A stretch of DNA of 21,414 nucleotides from Bigelowiella natans CCMP2755 (lineage: Eukaryota; Cercozoa; Chlorarachniophyceae). Positions 8,815-21,414 of this stretch are shown one piece after another. Under the pieces are notes generated by a model. The model was given only the letters and a program-made list of their open reading frames with translations. It ran no database searches and was not told where the DNA came from. The position numbers were made by a program, and so were the translations under genes. Numbering within the stretch: the first letter of the stretch is position 1; each line of letters begins with the position of its first letter. The stretch is taken from assembly GCA_000320545.1 (NCBI GenBank), contig ADNK01002104.1, positions 1 through 21,414 on the forward strand, read 5' to 3'.

Positions 8815-11095
8815 TATATTCAGAGAAGACTCTTTGAGCCCTGAGGACGAGAAGGAGGCGAAGAAAAGTAAAGAAGAGGGCGCGAAGAACAAGAACAAGC
8901 TAGAGCTGCACGATAGTTTCCGTGGGGAGTGTACTTTGACATACGAGGAGACTACGCTTTCTCTTCTTGCCAAGCAACCTGGTGATAGATGAACCAGCCA
9001 ACCACTTCGCACCCCATTCATCCTCCTCCTCTTCTAGTCACAAGAATGACTTTCGCAAATACGCTTGATTTCCACACCCCCTTCCTCATCCTCAACCTCA
9101 TTGTCTTCTTTAATTTCTCTTCCATCAGGTGACCCTGATACCAACACCTCTGACTTCTCCCTTGACAACCCATGCGCGATGGCCAGAGCTAATCGCCATG
9201 TCCTAAGCTCTCAGGCCCTCGGATTGGAGACAGCACAGCTGCTCCTCCAGCAAGGGCAAGATCCATTCACACGGCAGCCCATCGCTGCCATTATCCCTGC
9301 CGTGAGCTTAGCCGACAGGGACAACTTCCGCGTTGTGGCTGAGATCGTCAACAACGTGTTCATGGGTGGGCGGCGTCTCACGCTACCGGGCTTCATGGTG
9401 TATCTCGCCACCATGGATGACATGCACTGGTAGTGTGTGCGTTGTTGTACTCTATAGAACACACACGCGAGCACACACACACACACACACACACACATAC
9501 GCACGCACGCACGCACGCACGCACATACACACGCATGCACGTAAATGGACGCCCGAATCCATCCACACTTACACTCACGCTTACGCTTCGATAACACGTC
9601 GATCAACAGCTCGGCGGCGATGGCCGGAGGTGCTGACGAGGACTCTTCCTTCCGCCGCCTTCTTGCCTACATGATGGACCAGGTCCTCGACAACGTGAAA
9701 ACAACGCCAGACTTCTCCGAGTTCGGAGTGAAAGTTCCTATCATGGAAGCCGCCACGTCCTTCTTCGCTGCCAAAGATAGCAGCGCCCAGATGTTGCCCG
9801 TTCGTAAGGTTTTCTCGCACCTTTCCGTCCTTGCACGAGCCCTCCATCGGCGCAAGGCCCTGAAGACTGTCCAGATTGTTGCAGTGATGCGGCGATCGCT
9901 CATCAAGACTCTCATATCGGCTGCTCTCTGGCGCGCAAAGGAGAGGGGCGAGGAGAAGAAGAATGAAGATAAAAATGAATTAATAGAGGTGAGCAAGACC
10001 GACAGCAGCAATGACAAAACGGCCACCCAGTATGACAGAACGAATGAAGCCTCGAAAACCGATGCGAAGAATGAAAACAGCAAAGTCTGTGATAAGAAGA
10101 ATAAAAAAGAGAAGAAGTTTGGGATCGAGGGCCTGCACATGGAACTAGACTCCATGTTCTTCAGCAAGATTGAATGCGAGTGCATTCCAATCAAGGGCAG
10201 TGGAAGGGTGGCCACAACCCTCGATGAGGTAGTGCATGCAGTATTTGGGAGCAGCAGAGCAATGATAGCTTCTCAGCTCTGTGAGGAAATCAAACGGCTG
10301 GAATACGCTCTTGGCCTTGAGCAAGGGCGCGGTTTGATGACACCGGAGGAGGCAACGCTATTGTGTGTCGTGATGCGTAATTGCAAGGAAAATTGGCTCG
10401 TCGGGACAGAGGTCATGGTTGAGAAGCTTGTTAGTTCGAATGCAGTTCTAAAGAAGATGTGGAATTGCGGTGGCAGCAGCGCAAACGACCAGAAAACGAT
10501 GGTGACCTCCCGCGATGTTCTCGCTGCCATCGAGGCCAAATTCGAAGGGTATTTTCCCGAGCCACAGAAGCACAGCGAGAAGAAGGTGCCTCTTTTCATA
10601 ACGCCTTTTGGGCCTTCAGTGTACCGCTGCGCATGCGGAGTTTGGTTTGGCGACCCGAAGCAGCCCATCAACGACGAGATCCTGGAGAAAATGAAGAAGG
10701 CACGCAACGTGCACTTCCAGAACGTCTATGGCTCTGACGCTAACGGGTATCCAACAGCGAAGAGCAGCCACTATTCCCTGCACCGCGTGGTGCAGCAGGT
10801 TCTCTCCCCAAAAGGTAGCTTCGGGAAGGCAACAGTGAGGAATGACCCCATGGTTCAAGCGGTAGCAGCAAAGCTGGTGAAGAAGGCGAAAGGGAACTTC
10901 TACATAGAGAAGGTGAGGGCTAAAATTGAAGAGGTGATTGACAGCTATTTGGCCTGCCGTAAAAGAGGCATGAGGGAGCCTGGAGATGAACGGGGAGGAA
11001 AGACAGGGGGCAGCAAGGACATATATTCGTTCGAAACGCGGGCAAAAATGGAGCAAGACCTTTTACTTGATGCGATATCTGCAGATATAGAGTAA
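6788..11095 (+). CDS. Uncharacterised 1115-residue protein with amidotransferase-like section
   Basis: Function unknown. Exons 6788-7593, 7841-8103, 8183-8422, 8540-8633, 8824-8981, 9129-9429 and 9610-11095 join with matching phases at all six introns; an alternative acceptor at 7861 would drop seven residues. The ATG has G at -3 and +4. N-terminus MGQDQS fits an N-myristoylation pattern; a Lys-rich arm and charged helices follow (about 35-150). Residues about 238-360 look like a Rossmann/GATase-like alpha/beta unit: strand NIVILQLYPFDMSG, strand ASQVWVISS, then GLGLYIFGDNLPYYVEAN. About 437-465 reads GAFTKLFCQWNDVGSARFV. About 522-620 holds DNPCAMARANRHVLSSQALG and DPFTRQPIAAIIP. A Lys/Glu/Asn linker (about 729-792) separates a mostly helical C-terminal region with YRCACGVWFGDP (near 960). 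YIFGDN..YY.(D/E)AN recalls uncharacterised proteins with a GATase-like fold; this is from memory. Gene model good, role open. Confidence 0.8.
8634..8811. repeat. (GTA)n and (TG)16 microsatellites in an intron
   Basis: A GTA/TAG array starts at the 5' splice site itself (8634-8659), followed by mixed CGT/TAG repeats, a short GAT array (about 8749-8772) and a 32-base TG array (8780-8811) ending 12 bases before the acceptor at 8823. Confidence 0.9.
9459..9540. repeat. (AC)n/(ACGC)n microsatellite in an intron
   Basis: An AC array passes into seven or so ACGC-type units and back to AC. It fills most of the intron 9430-9609 of the 1115-residue gene. Frames read through it on either strand give Thr/His or Val/Cys repeats that are not genes. 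Confidence 0.9.
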
Positions 11096-11690
11096 CTAAA
11101 ATGAATTTTAACCTAGTTTTGACACGACGTTCAAAGATCATAAAGCATATTGAGTTGAAAAATTAATCGATACTCGCAAGGATCAAGCATCGTTGACGAG
11201 CTCTAGAGCTCTGCGACAAATGAATATCAGCGGCTATGCATCCATGCATGAAATTGTCTTTGGCGTTTTAAATTTTGACTTCAAAGCAGTAGCAGCAGGC
11301 GAAATGCATGCGATATAACTGGTATACAGCACACGCATCACACGCAATAATAAATGAAGCATAGCGCACCGGAATGTACTAAATGGAATGAGTATATGAG
11401 CTAAATAGATGAAGGCTTCCAATCTATTTCAAGAATATGTCACTCTTTATCTCTTTATCATCTAAGTGAACAAAACCGATCGAATGTGACGTGCGCGTGC
11501 GATGCAATGTACGCCTTGTACGAATGAACATACAACCATAAAATGACGCGCATTGTAAACTGTTGCGTCGGTTGATGGGGGCGTGTGAGCATCAAAATGG
11601 CGAATAATAACAATTATCTTCAATTGGTTAATATCTTTCATACTTGCGGAGTGAAGTAAGCTTTTGTCGCTGGGCAGCGCAACATCGATT
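11096..11690. other. Convergent intergenic region
   Basis: AT-rich spacer between the stops of the 1115-residue gene (+) and the Hint gene (-). It contains one AATAAA (+ strand, 11349-11354) and a perfect 14-base palindrome, GAGCTCTAGAGCTC, at 11198-11211. Short open frames on the minus strand show no domain. Probably 3' UTRs of both genes. Confidence 0.6.
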
Positions 11691-13594
11691 TCATAGAAAC
11701 AGCTTCGCCAACCCTCTCGCCACACGGCCAATGTTCTCGTTCACCATAACCACAAGGTCCAACTCCATCACATAGGATGGGAACAGGTGGAAGGAAGCCC
11801 TGTGGATGTGGTACCATGCGTTGACTATCCGATGGTTCACCGCAAACGAAGAAACTACAAAACCATTGGCGACGATCAAACCGTCTCCACTCTCTGTCAC
11901 GATGGTGTGCTGCCCGCTCCCTCTCACCGTTCGAATACTCGTCACTTTGTCGCCGGCGAGCTCCTTCGTTGCAACTGACAACAGGTACATCCCCACTCGC
12001 ACGTTCTCGGCGTAAACAAGAGGGAATCTTCCGGCAGCAACGTTGTACGAATCACCGCAGTGTTGTGTCGTAGTGGCCCGAATGAGGTGTCGCTTTGTCA
12101 CATGAAGGTGCTGTCCTGATTCCGTCCGCAGCTCGAGAAACGACGACGATGTGGTCCCATTATTTGTGCCCATCTTCCTCCTTCTTCTGTGCGGTAAGAA
12201 CACGACCTTGGAGAACGAAGAAACTCCCACCTGCACCTCATCGCCCACTCTGACGTCTCTCATCGCCTTTGCACTTCCATCGGAGAGTGATACGATCGTG
12301 GATCCTGAAAAACAATCGTCGTCGTCGTCGTCGTCCTCATCGCCACCTTCGTTCTCGCAGAGGTTATCCAGCGTCTCGCCCCCCCTGACCGACTTCAGCA
12401 ACACCTGAGACACCAGCACAATCATAGGGTTGGTGGAGGAGGCGTTGGTATGACGTCAGAGCAAGCACATCAGGCGGCGCACAGCTGTCTCTACCCCCGC
12501 AATAATAGCGGATCACTGCCACCACTATAACACGCTGCTATATTGTCGATCATTTCTCACACCTGCCCACGATTAGCTTCACACTGAGTCCCAGGCGGTC
12601 CCTTCGGAACGACACTAGGCTCGATGACTTCGACTGTGGCCCCATCTGCTGGGTTGCGGTCTCCAGCATAGATTGAGCTCCCTCCATCAGCAGCGCTATT
12701 GTCTCGAAATTCGGAACTACCCTCCACGGATGAGTATCTAATTTTAGTATAAAATTATTAAGATTTCGAGTTTTGACGAGTGCATATCTCTCTCTCTCTC
12801 CCTCTCTCTCTCTGTGTGTGTGTGTGTGTGTGTCGACCTCAAATCTAAGTGTAGAAGGGGATAGACGATAATAATTACTGTAGCAGTAAAGACAATATGA
12901 GTATTACGCGGCCGCGATGAAGAGTCCACCCCCTCGTTGTCCAGCTGATGAGCTTACAACCACCGTATCACGTATCTCCGCGGAGTTGCTTCTCATCCAA
13001 ATGGCCCCGCCGTCGCCGTCTGCCTCGCAATTCGTGAGATTTACCCCTTCCAACACCGTGAAGGCGTTAGATATTTGAAGGCAGCCTCCATGAGGTCCAG
13101 TAGCTGCACCGTTGTCTGGGGAAATCCTGCGACATCGTTCCATGGTCACGTTGCGGATTGTGTGCGGACCAGTGCGGAGAACGAAGCCGGGACGTTGGAG
13201 TTCGCAGTCAATGATTGCGCGCGAGCTATCAGTGACCCCTGGGGCAAGTGAGAGCGTATATCCACCGTTCTGAAGTGTCAGGTTGCTGTTCTGGGGCCCT
13301 GTGTACCTAAATGTTGTTGTTGGACGTGTGTGTGAATTTCGTGCAATGCCCCCGACTTCCTCCCCGTGCACGCTATATCTACTGTCACCTTCCAGGGAGG
13401 AGGAAAAACGTCTGCCCGTTCGGATTAGCGTCCAGAGCGCTGGCTATGGAGCCATATGGAGACACCAAGCTCCCACACCCGACGCTGCAGGTCGAGGAAG
13501 GAGAGATGTACACCGAAGGCGACACACGGATGCAAAACACCGCAACAACAGCGAGCCAAGTTGGTGCACGTCTTCGAGGGAGTAGCAAAGGCAT
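11691..13594 (-). CDS. Secreted beta-helix protein with Hedgehog-type Hint domain
   Basis: Predicted secreted, self-processing protein of 497 residues. Exons 13594-13389, 13306-12908, 12737-12563 and 12404-11691 join in phases 2, 2 and 0. The chosen Met gives a good signal peptide: three arginines then WLAVVAVFCI. Residues about 25-260 form a right-handed parallel beta-helix typical of the pectin-lyase fold: entry YISPSS...GSIASALD...FFLLPG, then turns such as GGCLQISNAF, CEADGDGGAIWMRSN, GQRGGGLFIAAA and FRDNSAADGGSSIYAG. A seven-Asp linker leads straight into a Hint domain starting at Cys291: CFSGSTIVSLSDG, VRVGDEV, a TxxH motif (Thr363-His366 in HVTKRHL), and GLIVANGFVVSSFA, where Hedgehog proteins have a Cys in SCYA. 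By analogy the Hint part would cleave before Cys291 and may attach an adduct; that is inference. About 50 residues follow the core and could be an adduct-recognition segment. Confidence 0.8.
12316..12335 (-). repeat. In-frame (GAC)n repeat coding poly-Asp
   Basis: A GTC array on the + strand codes for consecutive Asp on the minus strand, immediately before the Hint catalytic Cys codon (12314-12312 by frame). Confidence 0.85.
12786..12833. repeat. CT and (TG)n microsatellites in a Hint gene intron
   Basis: A CT tract and a TG tract lie in the intron 12907-12738 of the beta-helix/Hint gene, roughly 50-100 bases from its acceptor. Confidence 0.9.
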
Positions 13595-14114
13595 GAATTT
13601 CTGGAGAATAATAGTGGAAATTATACTCCCTCCGAAAGTTCCTCCGTCGCGTGGCTTTTGTGTGCTGCTACATGCATGTTGGTGGTGGCACAGACGGTAG
13701 TCTGTCACGTGGCAGTCGTCATCGTATCTGAGAAGAAAGACCGAGGGAAAATGCCAATATTTCATTGTCGCACACCGAATATCACCGAGTAAACGGCGTG
13801 ATGACGACACCTCCATGCACGCTGCCAAAAGCTATTTTGCACGAATGGGTCTCTTTTCGCAGCCGAAAACATCTGAGAGCTAGCTGGTGTTGTCCGTAGT
13901 AATCTGAGCAGCAGCGGTGGTGCTCTTGACGACTTGCCAGCGTGGTTGACGTAGGTGTGGAATCGGGGCTTTTACTGGGAAAAAAGACGCGTGCCCCAAT
14001 GGCTCCTCCTCCTCCGTAAAAGCGCCCACCAGGTTCTGGCCTCCTTTTCGAAGTTTAGGATCTTGCTGCTGGCTGATTGAGATTTGTGCAATATGTGATG
14101 GTTAGAGAAGAAAC
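13595..14114. promoter_or_regulatory. Divergent start region, Hint gene and glycosyltransferase gene
   Basis: About 520 bases between two outward-facing ATGs, expected to hold both promoters and 5' UTRs. I see no clear TATA box, repeat array or supported exon. The frame in line with the Hint gene stays open up to 13828 on the minus strand, but the residues there lack domain character and the signal peptide sits at 13594. Confidence 0.5.
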
Positions 14115-16933
<2,819 letters not shown>

Positions 16934-18353
16934 GGATGATGATGAATATATGAAGACAGCAACAACGAACAACCTAGTCAGACAGTGCACCAATCATTTC
17001 GTTACATCAATAGTACACAACGCTTGATTGGTTGTAATGCATTAATGTCTAGATGTTGCATGTGGACACACATGGCAGTTGTCAGTCATGTCTTCAACTA
17101 ACAAACTTTACAAAATGTGATGTGCATTATGTTTTTGGGGTCCTGCACGTACATGCTGGTTGTCATCAAAATTGTCGCGCATCTGATCTAGAAATTTTTG
17201 GCATTGTGTCACAACGCAAACAAACGCACATTGAGCGAGATGGATCAGATGGTTGATTGCAAGCGACTTGAGCGGTGTCCAGTCTCGTATCAGAAGTGTG
17301 AATGATGATGGACACTGCTAGCTTGTTAGGCAGAACGCATGCAATGTGCACACGTCTAGACAAGGTGTGACAGCGTGTCCACTGTGTGAGTTCAACAATT
17401 TGATCCAATTGAATTCGTTTTCAATTTCACATTCATTCAACAAGACAATGTGTGTGCACGCACACGTGCATGCGTTGAGGACAAGCTAGCTGAACGCGCC
17501 CAAAGCGGCTGAGTTAGCGGAGCGCAACCAATGCAAACCGGACCACGGAGAGACTTGACACTGAGATTGACGACAAGGGAAGCTCGATCCCTGGGGCTGA
17601 ATCTCGCAGGCAGAGGAGATCCCTGTCGATGCCACTGCACACTTCACTGGCGTCGAAAAAAAAAGAAACCACAGCAACACAGGCACAAAAAAGAGGGCAT
17701 CGGCCAGCCGGGAACGAATGAAACATTGATGACAATTTGACATTTGACACGATCTGCAGACAACACGCTGCGCTGCTAATGTGAAGACACGCCTTGAACA
17801 ACAATGTGCAACCAAAACCAGAATGAAGGTGCGGCCGTCTTGAAGACACTGGTCGAAAGGCACATGAATCAACCCACCGCAAACGGAGATTGGGAGCAAG
17901 TGGAGAATGGGAACAAGCAGGAATCGAAGGAATGAAGCAATTCTGCATGCAATTGAATGAATCAATGAAAAAACGAAGTGACTCCAAGAGGGGATCCGAA
18001 AGGATCATCGGGCATGTTGACTCATCCACACCCTCCCCAGTCTGCCTTGCAAAGCCTACGAGTAGCAAGGGAGGGAAAATTGAACGGGGAGAACAATCAG
18101 AAGAAAAAGAAGTAAATGACGATGATCGCTGGCGCAAGTAGTGATGGTAGCAGAGGGTAATTTCCGCTTGCGACATGGATTGAGAGCCTATAAACTCTAT
18201 AAAAAACTACTGGATCTAGATCAGATCTAATGACAAAAACCAGTAACTGACACGCAAGTCGACTCGTCTTCAGAATAGATCTAATACGCAAAAGTCAAAA
18301 AGATCTCATCATGTGGTGACACAAGGGTAACCCCCAAGGCATGTGTTGAGGTA
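16934..18353. other. 1.4-kb spacer, no supported gene
   Basis: The stretch lies between the glycosyltransferase stop and the NHL gene start. The longest open frame is 220 codons on the minus strand (18176-17514), Ser/Cys/Phe-rich with no signal peptide, repeat or domain I recognise. On the + strand an 83-codon frame at 17890-18141 is hydrophilic and Lys/Glu/Ser-rich; it also matches nothing. The right end presumably holds the NHL gene promoter; TATAAA-like sequence occurs at about 18190-18204. A decayed mobile element is possible but unsupported. Confidence 0.45.
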
Positions 18354-18809
18354 ATGGGTTTTCGGAAGGCGTTGCCGTGCATCAGCATGCTGCATGCTGG
18401 TGGGCGAGGATGCTACGCGACACCGCTTGCCCCAATTCTACTAGTCTCTTTCTTCCTAATACCCCTTCGCGGAGAGCCGAACTCTATAGCCTACAGATTT
18501 GGACCAGGAGCAGGAGCATACGACATAGTGCCTGACCCTAACAATCCTGCTGGGATCTACGCTCTCGGTGGCCGACGGATTTTAAAATACGATAGTACGG
18601 GGCCGGGTGCTTTTATTTCAACAGCCTTCCAGTTCGTTTCAGGAGCATCAGTAGATGGCCCGGCAGGAATAGCGACAATATCGACAGCTTATTCGTTCGC
18701 CATCGATTCGACTGGAAGCACATTCTACATTGCAGACACAGTGTGTACCCTCCTAAATTGAAATACATTCATACGTGTTTACACATATTATATGTGTCCC
18801 ATAAATACG

Positions 18810-18850
<41 letters not shown>

Positions 18851-19046
18851 GAATTATGTGAATATGAATTCCATTCTGTGGATTTATAGACATAAACGGA
18901 CACCATCGATCAGTCGTCAGCACACATCTATCTTCATTTATCTTTCCATTGTAAATTAGTTTGGATACAGGATTCGGAAATTAAACCTTACCGAAGGCCA
19001 GGTAGTTGTAGTAGAAGAAGTAAAAGTAGTCGTGGTAGTAGTTGCT

Positions 19047-19079
<33 letters not shown>

Positions 19080-19879
19080 TTGGTAGCAGTGGTGGTGTTG
19101 GTAATACCGGGGAGCGACTCACAGCTCAATTTTCATTCTCCACACCCTAATATCGACACTACAATGATGTGATTTTGGGTCTGTTATTTGTGATCAAGGT
19201 GACGGCTATCGTGGGAAACGGCACAATGGGAACAGGGACAATAGACGGCCCTGGAACTTCTATCACTATTGGCAAACCGCACGGCATTGATACTCGCGTT
19301 GATGAAAGCGGAAACTTTCTCATCTACTACTCCGATGCGGTAAAAATGAAAACATTCGTATTTCTTATCTAGGTGTACTGTGTGGCCATCATCACCACCT
19401 TATCATTATAATCATCATCATCTTCATCAATCACCATCAGACCGGAGGTAGAATCAAGCTCTACAATGAAACCAATGGAGGCCAGGTGACAAATCTCGCT
19501 GGAAGCGTAATCGGCTTTGAAGATGGCCCGGCATCAAGTGCCAAGATATACTCAATTTATGGCCTCCAAGTCACCAACGATGGAGACACCATGTATGTGC
19601 AAAAATCGATTACGAATGCAGTTATTCGTTCCTTGCCTTTTTCAATCCTAGAAGAAAAGTTGCGACTGCTAAACTCATCATTTTGCTCGTTGCAGATACT
19701 TTTGTGATCGCAATGCTGACCGAGTACGAAAGCTTGAAGCAGTACATATGGGAGCACCACTCGCGCAGGTAGTCTTCTTTCCGCCTTAGTAGTAGTAGTA
19801 GTAGTAGTAGTAGTAGCAGTGGTCGTAGCAGCAGAAGTAGTAGTAATAGTAATATAATAGTAATAGTAGAAGTAGTAAT

Positions 19880-19914
<35 letters not shown>

Positions 19915-20653
19915 CATAGCCTCGTGAACAAACTAGGTGAAGTACTATTAAACATTGAATTTCGCTAGAAGGTGTACCTCGTAGCAAAAGCTATGAGGGA
20001 GAGCAAATTGCGTGCTGTTTCTTCGTGCTATAAATGTGTCCTTTTTGGTCTGAAGATAAGATAATAGAGAAATAATCACCTGAGATGAGTTTGTTTGTGT
20101 CCTATAGGTGACAACAGTTGCCGGAAACGGCGCCAGAGCAACCGTTGACGGGTATAGAGTGCATAATATGATAGGGATATTAGTTGATGTGTTTTTCAAA
20201 TGGTGATACGAGAAAACTCCGATTATTTAATTCGTTGTCCCAAAGCATATCCAGCCGTGAGTTGAATTCATCGTTATCAGGGCTGTCAACCCTAACCGCT
20301 TTCGATCTTGTTCTTCATATCATTTTTGTAACGTTCAACGTAGCATTGCCAGCAATCAAGCTTTATCGATGTAGAGAGTGATTATAATGATTGTGCTCTT
20401 GGCATGCTAGGTATTCAGCACATATGTTCTTCCCAGTCTATCTGGCTCTCGACGAGTAATTTGTAGAAGAGAGATACTACTGCTGCTTTCTCGCCTAAAA
20501 CGAAGAATAATATATTGATCACAGTCGCTAACATTCCTTGATTTATTTTATCAACTTCAATCTTGGACCCTAACAAGAGTGTTGATGAATGCTTTGTGCA
20601 GGGCGAATAACAAGCTTTTCGTCTCTCAAATGGTTCGATCGATATACCAATAG
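18354..20653 (+). CDS. Secreted NHL-repeat beta-propeller protein
   Basis: Predicted extracellular NHL-repeat protein of 308 residues; function unknown. Exons 18354-18742, 18971-19001, 19199-19339, 19441-19592, 19696-19768, 20108-20151, 20411-20455 and 20602-20653 join with matching phases at all seven introns. The N-terminus has a hydrophobic signal segment (PLAPILLVSFFLIPL, about 24-38). At least five NHL-type blades are recognisable from DG-x-A and ending I/VRKL: TFYIADT joined to IRKLNLTEGQ; VTAIVGNGTMGTGTIDGPG with FLIYYSDA; VTNLAGSVIGFEDGPASSAK with YFCDRNADRVRKLE; VTTVAGNGARATVDG; and a last FFPVYLALDEANNKLFVSQ. NHL propellers usually close with six blades, so a last exon may be missing or lost. 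The stop at 20651 follows the fifth blade closely and a retroelement fragment lies about 280 bases downstream. Exons 6-8 are short and rest on phase plus NHL pattern. Confidence 0.78.
18811..18849. repeat. (TA)n microsatellite in an intron
   Basis: About 18 TA units in the first intron (18743-18970) of the NHL gene. Confidence 0.9.
19002..19080. repeat. (GTA)n-rich intron start
   Basis: Interrupted GTA/TAG units begin at the 5' splice site at 19002 and become a clean TAG array at about 19046-19079, in the second intron of the NHL gene. Confidence 0.85.
19787..19918. repeat. (TAG)n and (AGC)n microsatellites in an intron
   Basis: A TAG array (about 19787-19816), interrupted TAG/TAA units, then an AGC array (about 19880-19911), all in the fifth intron (19769-20107) of the NHL gene, whose donor is itself GTAG. 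Poly-Cys, poly-Tyr, poly-Thr and poly-Ala frames on the minus strand are artefacts. Confidence 0.9.
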
Positions 20654-20929
20654 TTATTTGTTAGAAGTGGAGATTCGTCTCATCTTTAGCAGCAACGAAA
20701 TGAGCCAAAACACAGATACAAAAAATAGGAATAATAGATTATTCTGCACCGCTACGCACATGAGTAGAAAAGGTGACAATGGAATTGTAACATCCCAAAT
20801 AATTGTGGGTGTGGTGTCCCGCGTGGATGACAACAAACGTAGCACACCAGCTGTAAAGTGATGCTTGATCACATCAGCAAGGAAGGGAAATACTGCACGA
20901 CTGTGTTTTGTTATCAAGTATTTGTCTGT
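20654..20929. other. Spacer between NHL gene and retroelement fragment
   Basis: AT-rich, with only short frames of no recognisable type. It may hold the NHL gene 3' UTR and the left edge of the retroelement insertion, but I see no LTR, target-site duplication or clear polyadenylation signal. Confidence 0.4.
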
Positions 20930-21414
20930 CTACTTATGACCCCGCTTTCCCCTCCCACCTCCTACGATACAAATACTACTCTTCCCTAGATAAAAATGAA
21001 TCATACATGCAGACACCCATCCACAAAACCTCCCGCCCCATTACCGCGTTCTCCAGCAGGCACAGGAAGTGGCACTTCGTCGTATTCCCTTACGGCCTAA
21101 GCATATCAGGGGATGCGTTCAGTAGTCAGAACTACAGGGCATACACACATGATGGGATGGCGTCTGTGTTGTGGGTGTTTGTGTTTGTGTATGTGGATGA
21201 TGACATAATATGTACCAACACAGTCGTCGCTCAGATCTTCCTCCTGGAAATATATTTATTAGGTTTGCACACTTCGGTTTTACTATTAGACTGCAGAAGT
21301 GTACATTCCTAGCTACAAGAATCAGTGGTGTGGATATTACCTGGAGCAAGGCCGCATCACCCCAAACCCCGCAGAAGTAGCAGCACTACACCAAGCCCCT
21401 AAACCTAAGAATGC
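20930..21414 (+). mobile_element. Decayed Ty3/gypsy reverse transcriptase fragment
   Basis: Part of an LTR-retrotransposon pol gene. In one frame from about 20930 to 21229 the order matches a Ty3/gypsy reverse transcriptase: a SLDKNESYMQTPI segment (counterpart of LD..SGYHQI.I), PITAFSS (KTAF.T), VVFPYGLS (the MPFGLT block) and the catalytic VFVYVDDDIICTN. Beyond it the frame is lost: a KCTFL block lies in a second frame near 21293-21310 and a GYYLEQGRITPNPAEVAAL block in a third near 21336-21392, so at least two frameshifts separate them. No protease, RNase H, integrase or LTR is visible; the element continues beyond the window or is a remnant. The coding part is more GC-rich than the DNA on its left. 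Not functional as seen. Confidence 0.75.

Noticed and set aside
9211-9606. 131-codon minus-strand frame rich in Cys/Val
   Set aside because: Antisense of the exon 9129-9429 plus the AC/ACGC repeat of the next intron.
11198-11211. 14-base perfect palindrome GAGCTCTAGAGCTC
   Set aside because: Short, single copy, in a convergent spacer; no repeat partner or known site recognised.
17514-18176. 220-codon minus-strand frame
   Set aside because: No domain, no repeat, no signal peptide and biased Ser/Cys/Phe composition; the region shows no splice-linked partner. Kept only as unexplained spacer.
19557-19987. Minus-strand frames with poly-Cys, poly-Tyr, poly-Thr, poly-Ala
   Set aside because: Antisense of TAG/AGC repeats and of NHL exons on the + strand.

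Overview
This is intron-rich nuclear DNA from a eukaryotic microbe. Every convincing gene is assembled from short exons joined by GT-AG introns of about 80-530 bases whose codon phases match, and introns and spacers are full of simple repeats. Gene content (an AP2-domain regulator with acidic and basic low-complexity arms, a WS/DGAT-type acyltransferase, a secreted beta-helix/Hint protein, a secreted NHL propeller, a DXD sugar transferase) suggests a protist, perhaps a stramenopile (heterokont) alga. That placement is inference; no marker gene is present.

Layout: (1) 459-2439 (+), 3' part of a wax-ester-synthase/DGAT-like acyltransferase gene, catalytic half outside or unseen. (2) 6185-3554 (-), a 701-residue AP2-domain DNA-binding protein in two exons. 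(3) 6788-11095 (+), a seven-exon gene for a 1115-residue protein with no assigned function and an amidotransferase-like alpha/beta section. (4) 13594-11691 (-), a four-exon gene for a secreted 497-residue protein that joins a parallel beta-helix to a Hedgehog-type Hint autoprocessing domain. (5) 14115-16933 (+), a twelve-exon gene for a membrane-anchored Och1/SUR1-type glycosyltransferase. (6) 18354-20653 (+), an eight-exon gene for a secreted NHL beta-propeller. (7) 20930-21414 (+), a decayed Ty3/gypsy reverse transcriptase fragment running off the window.

Genes 1-5 alternate in orientation: two convergent pairs (1/2 and 3/4) and two divergent pairs sharing start regions of about 0.5-0.6 kb (2/3 and 4/5). 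No RNA gene, CRISPR array or operon was seen. Three products are predicted to enter the secretory pathway (Hint, glycosyltransferase, NHL), but nothing ties the genes into one pathway. Exon models rest on splice consensus, phase agreement and family motifs; there is no transcript support. Microsatellites are dense, and an unusual share of 5' splice sites read GTAG, several starting a (GTA)n/(TAG)n run.
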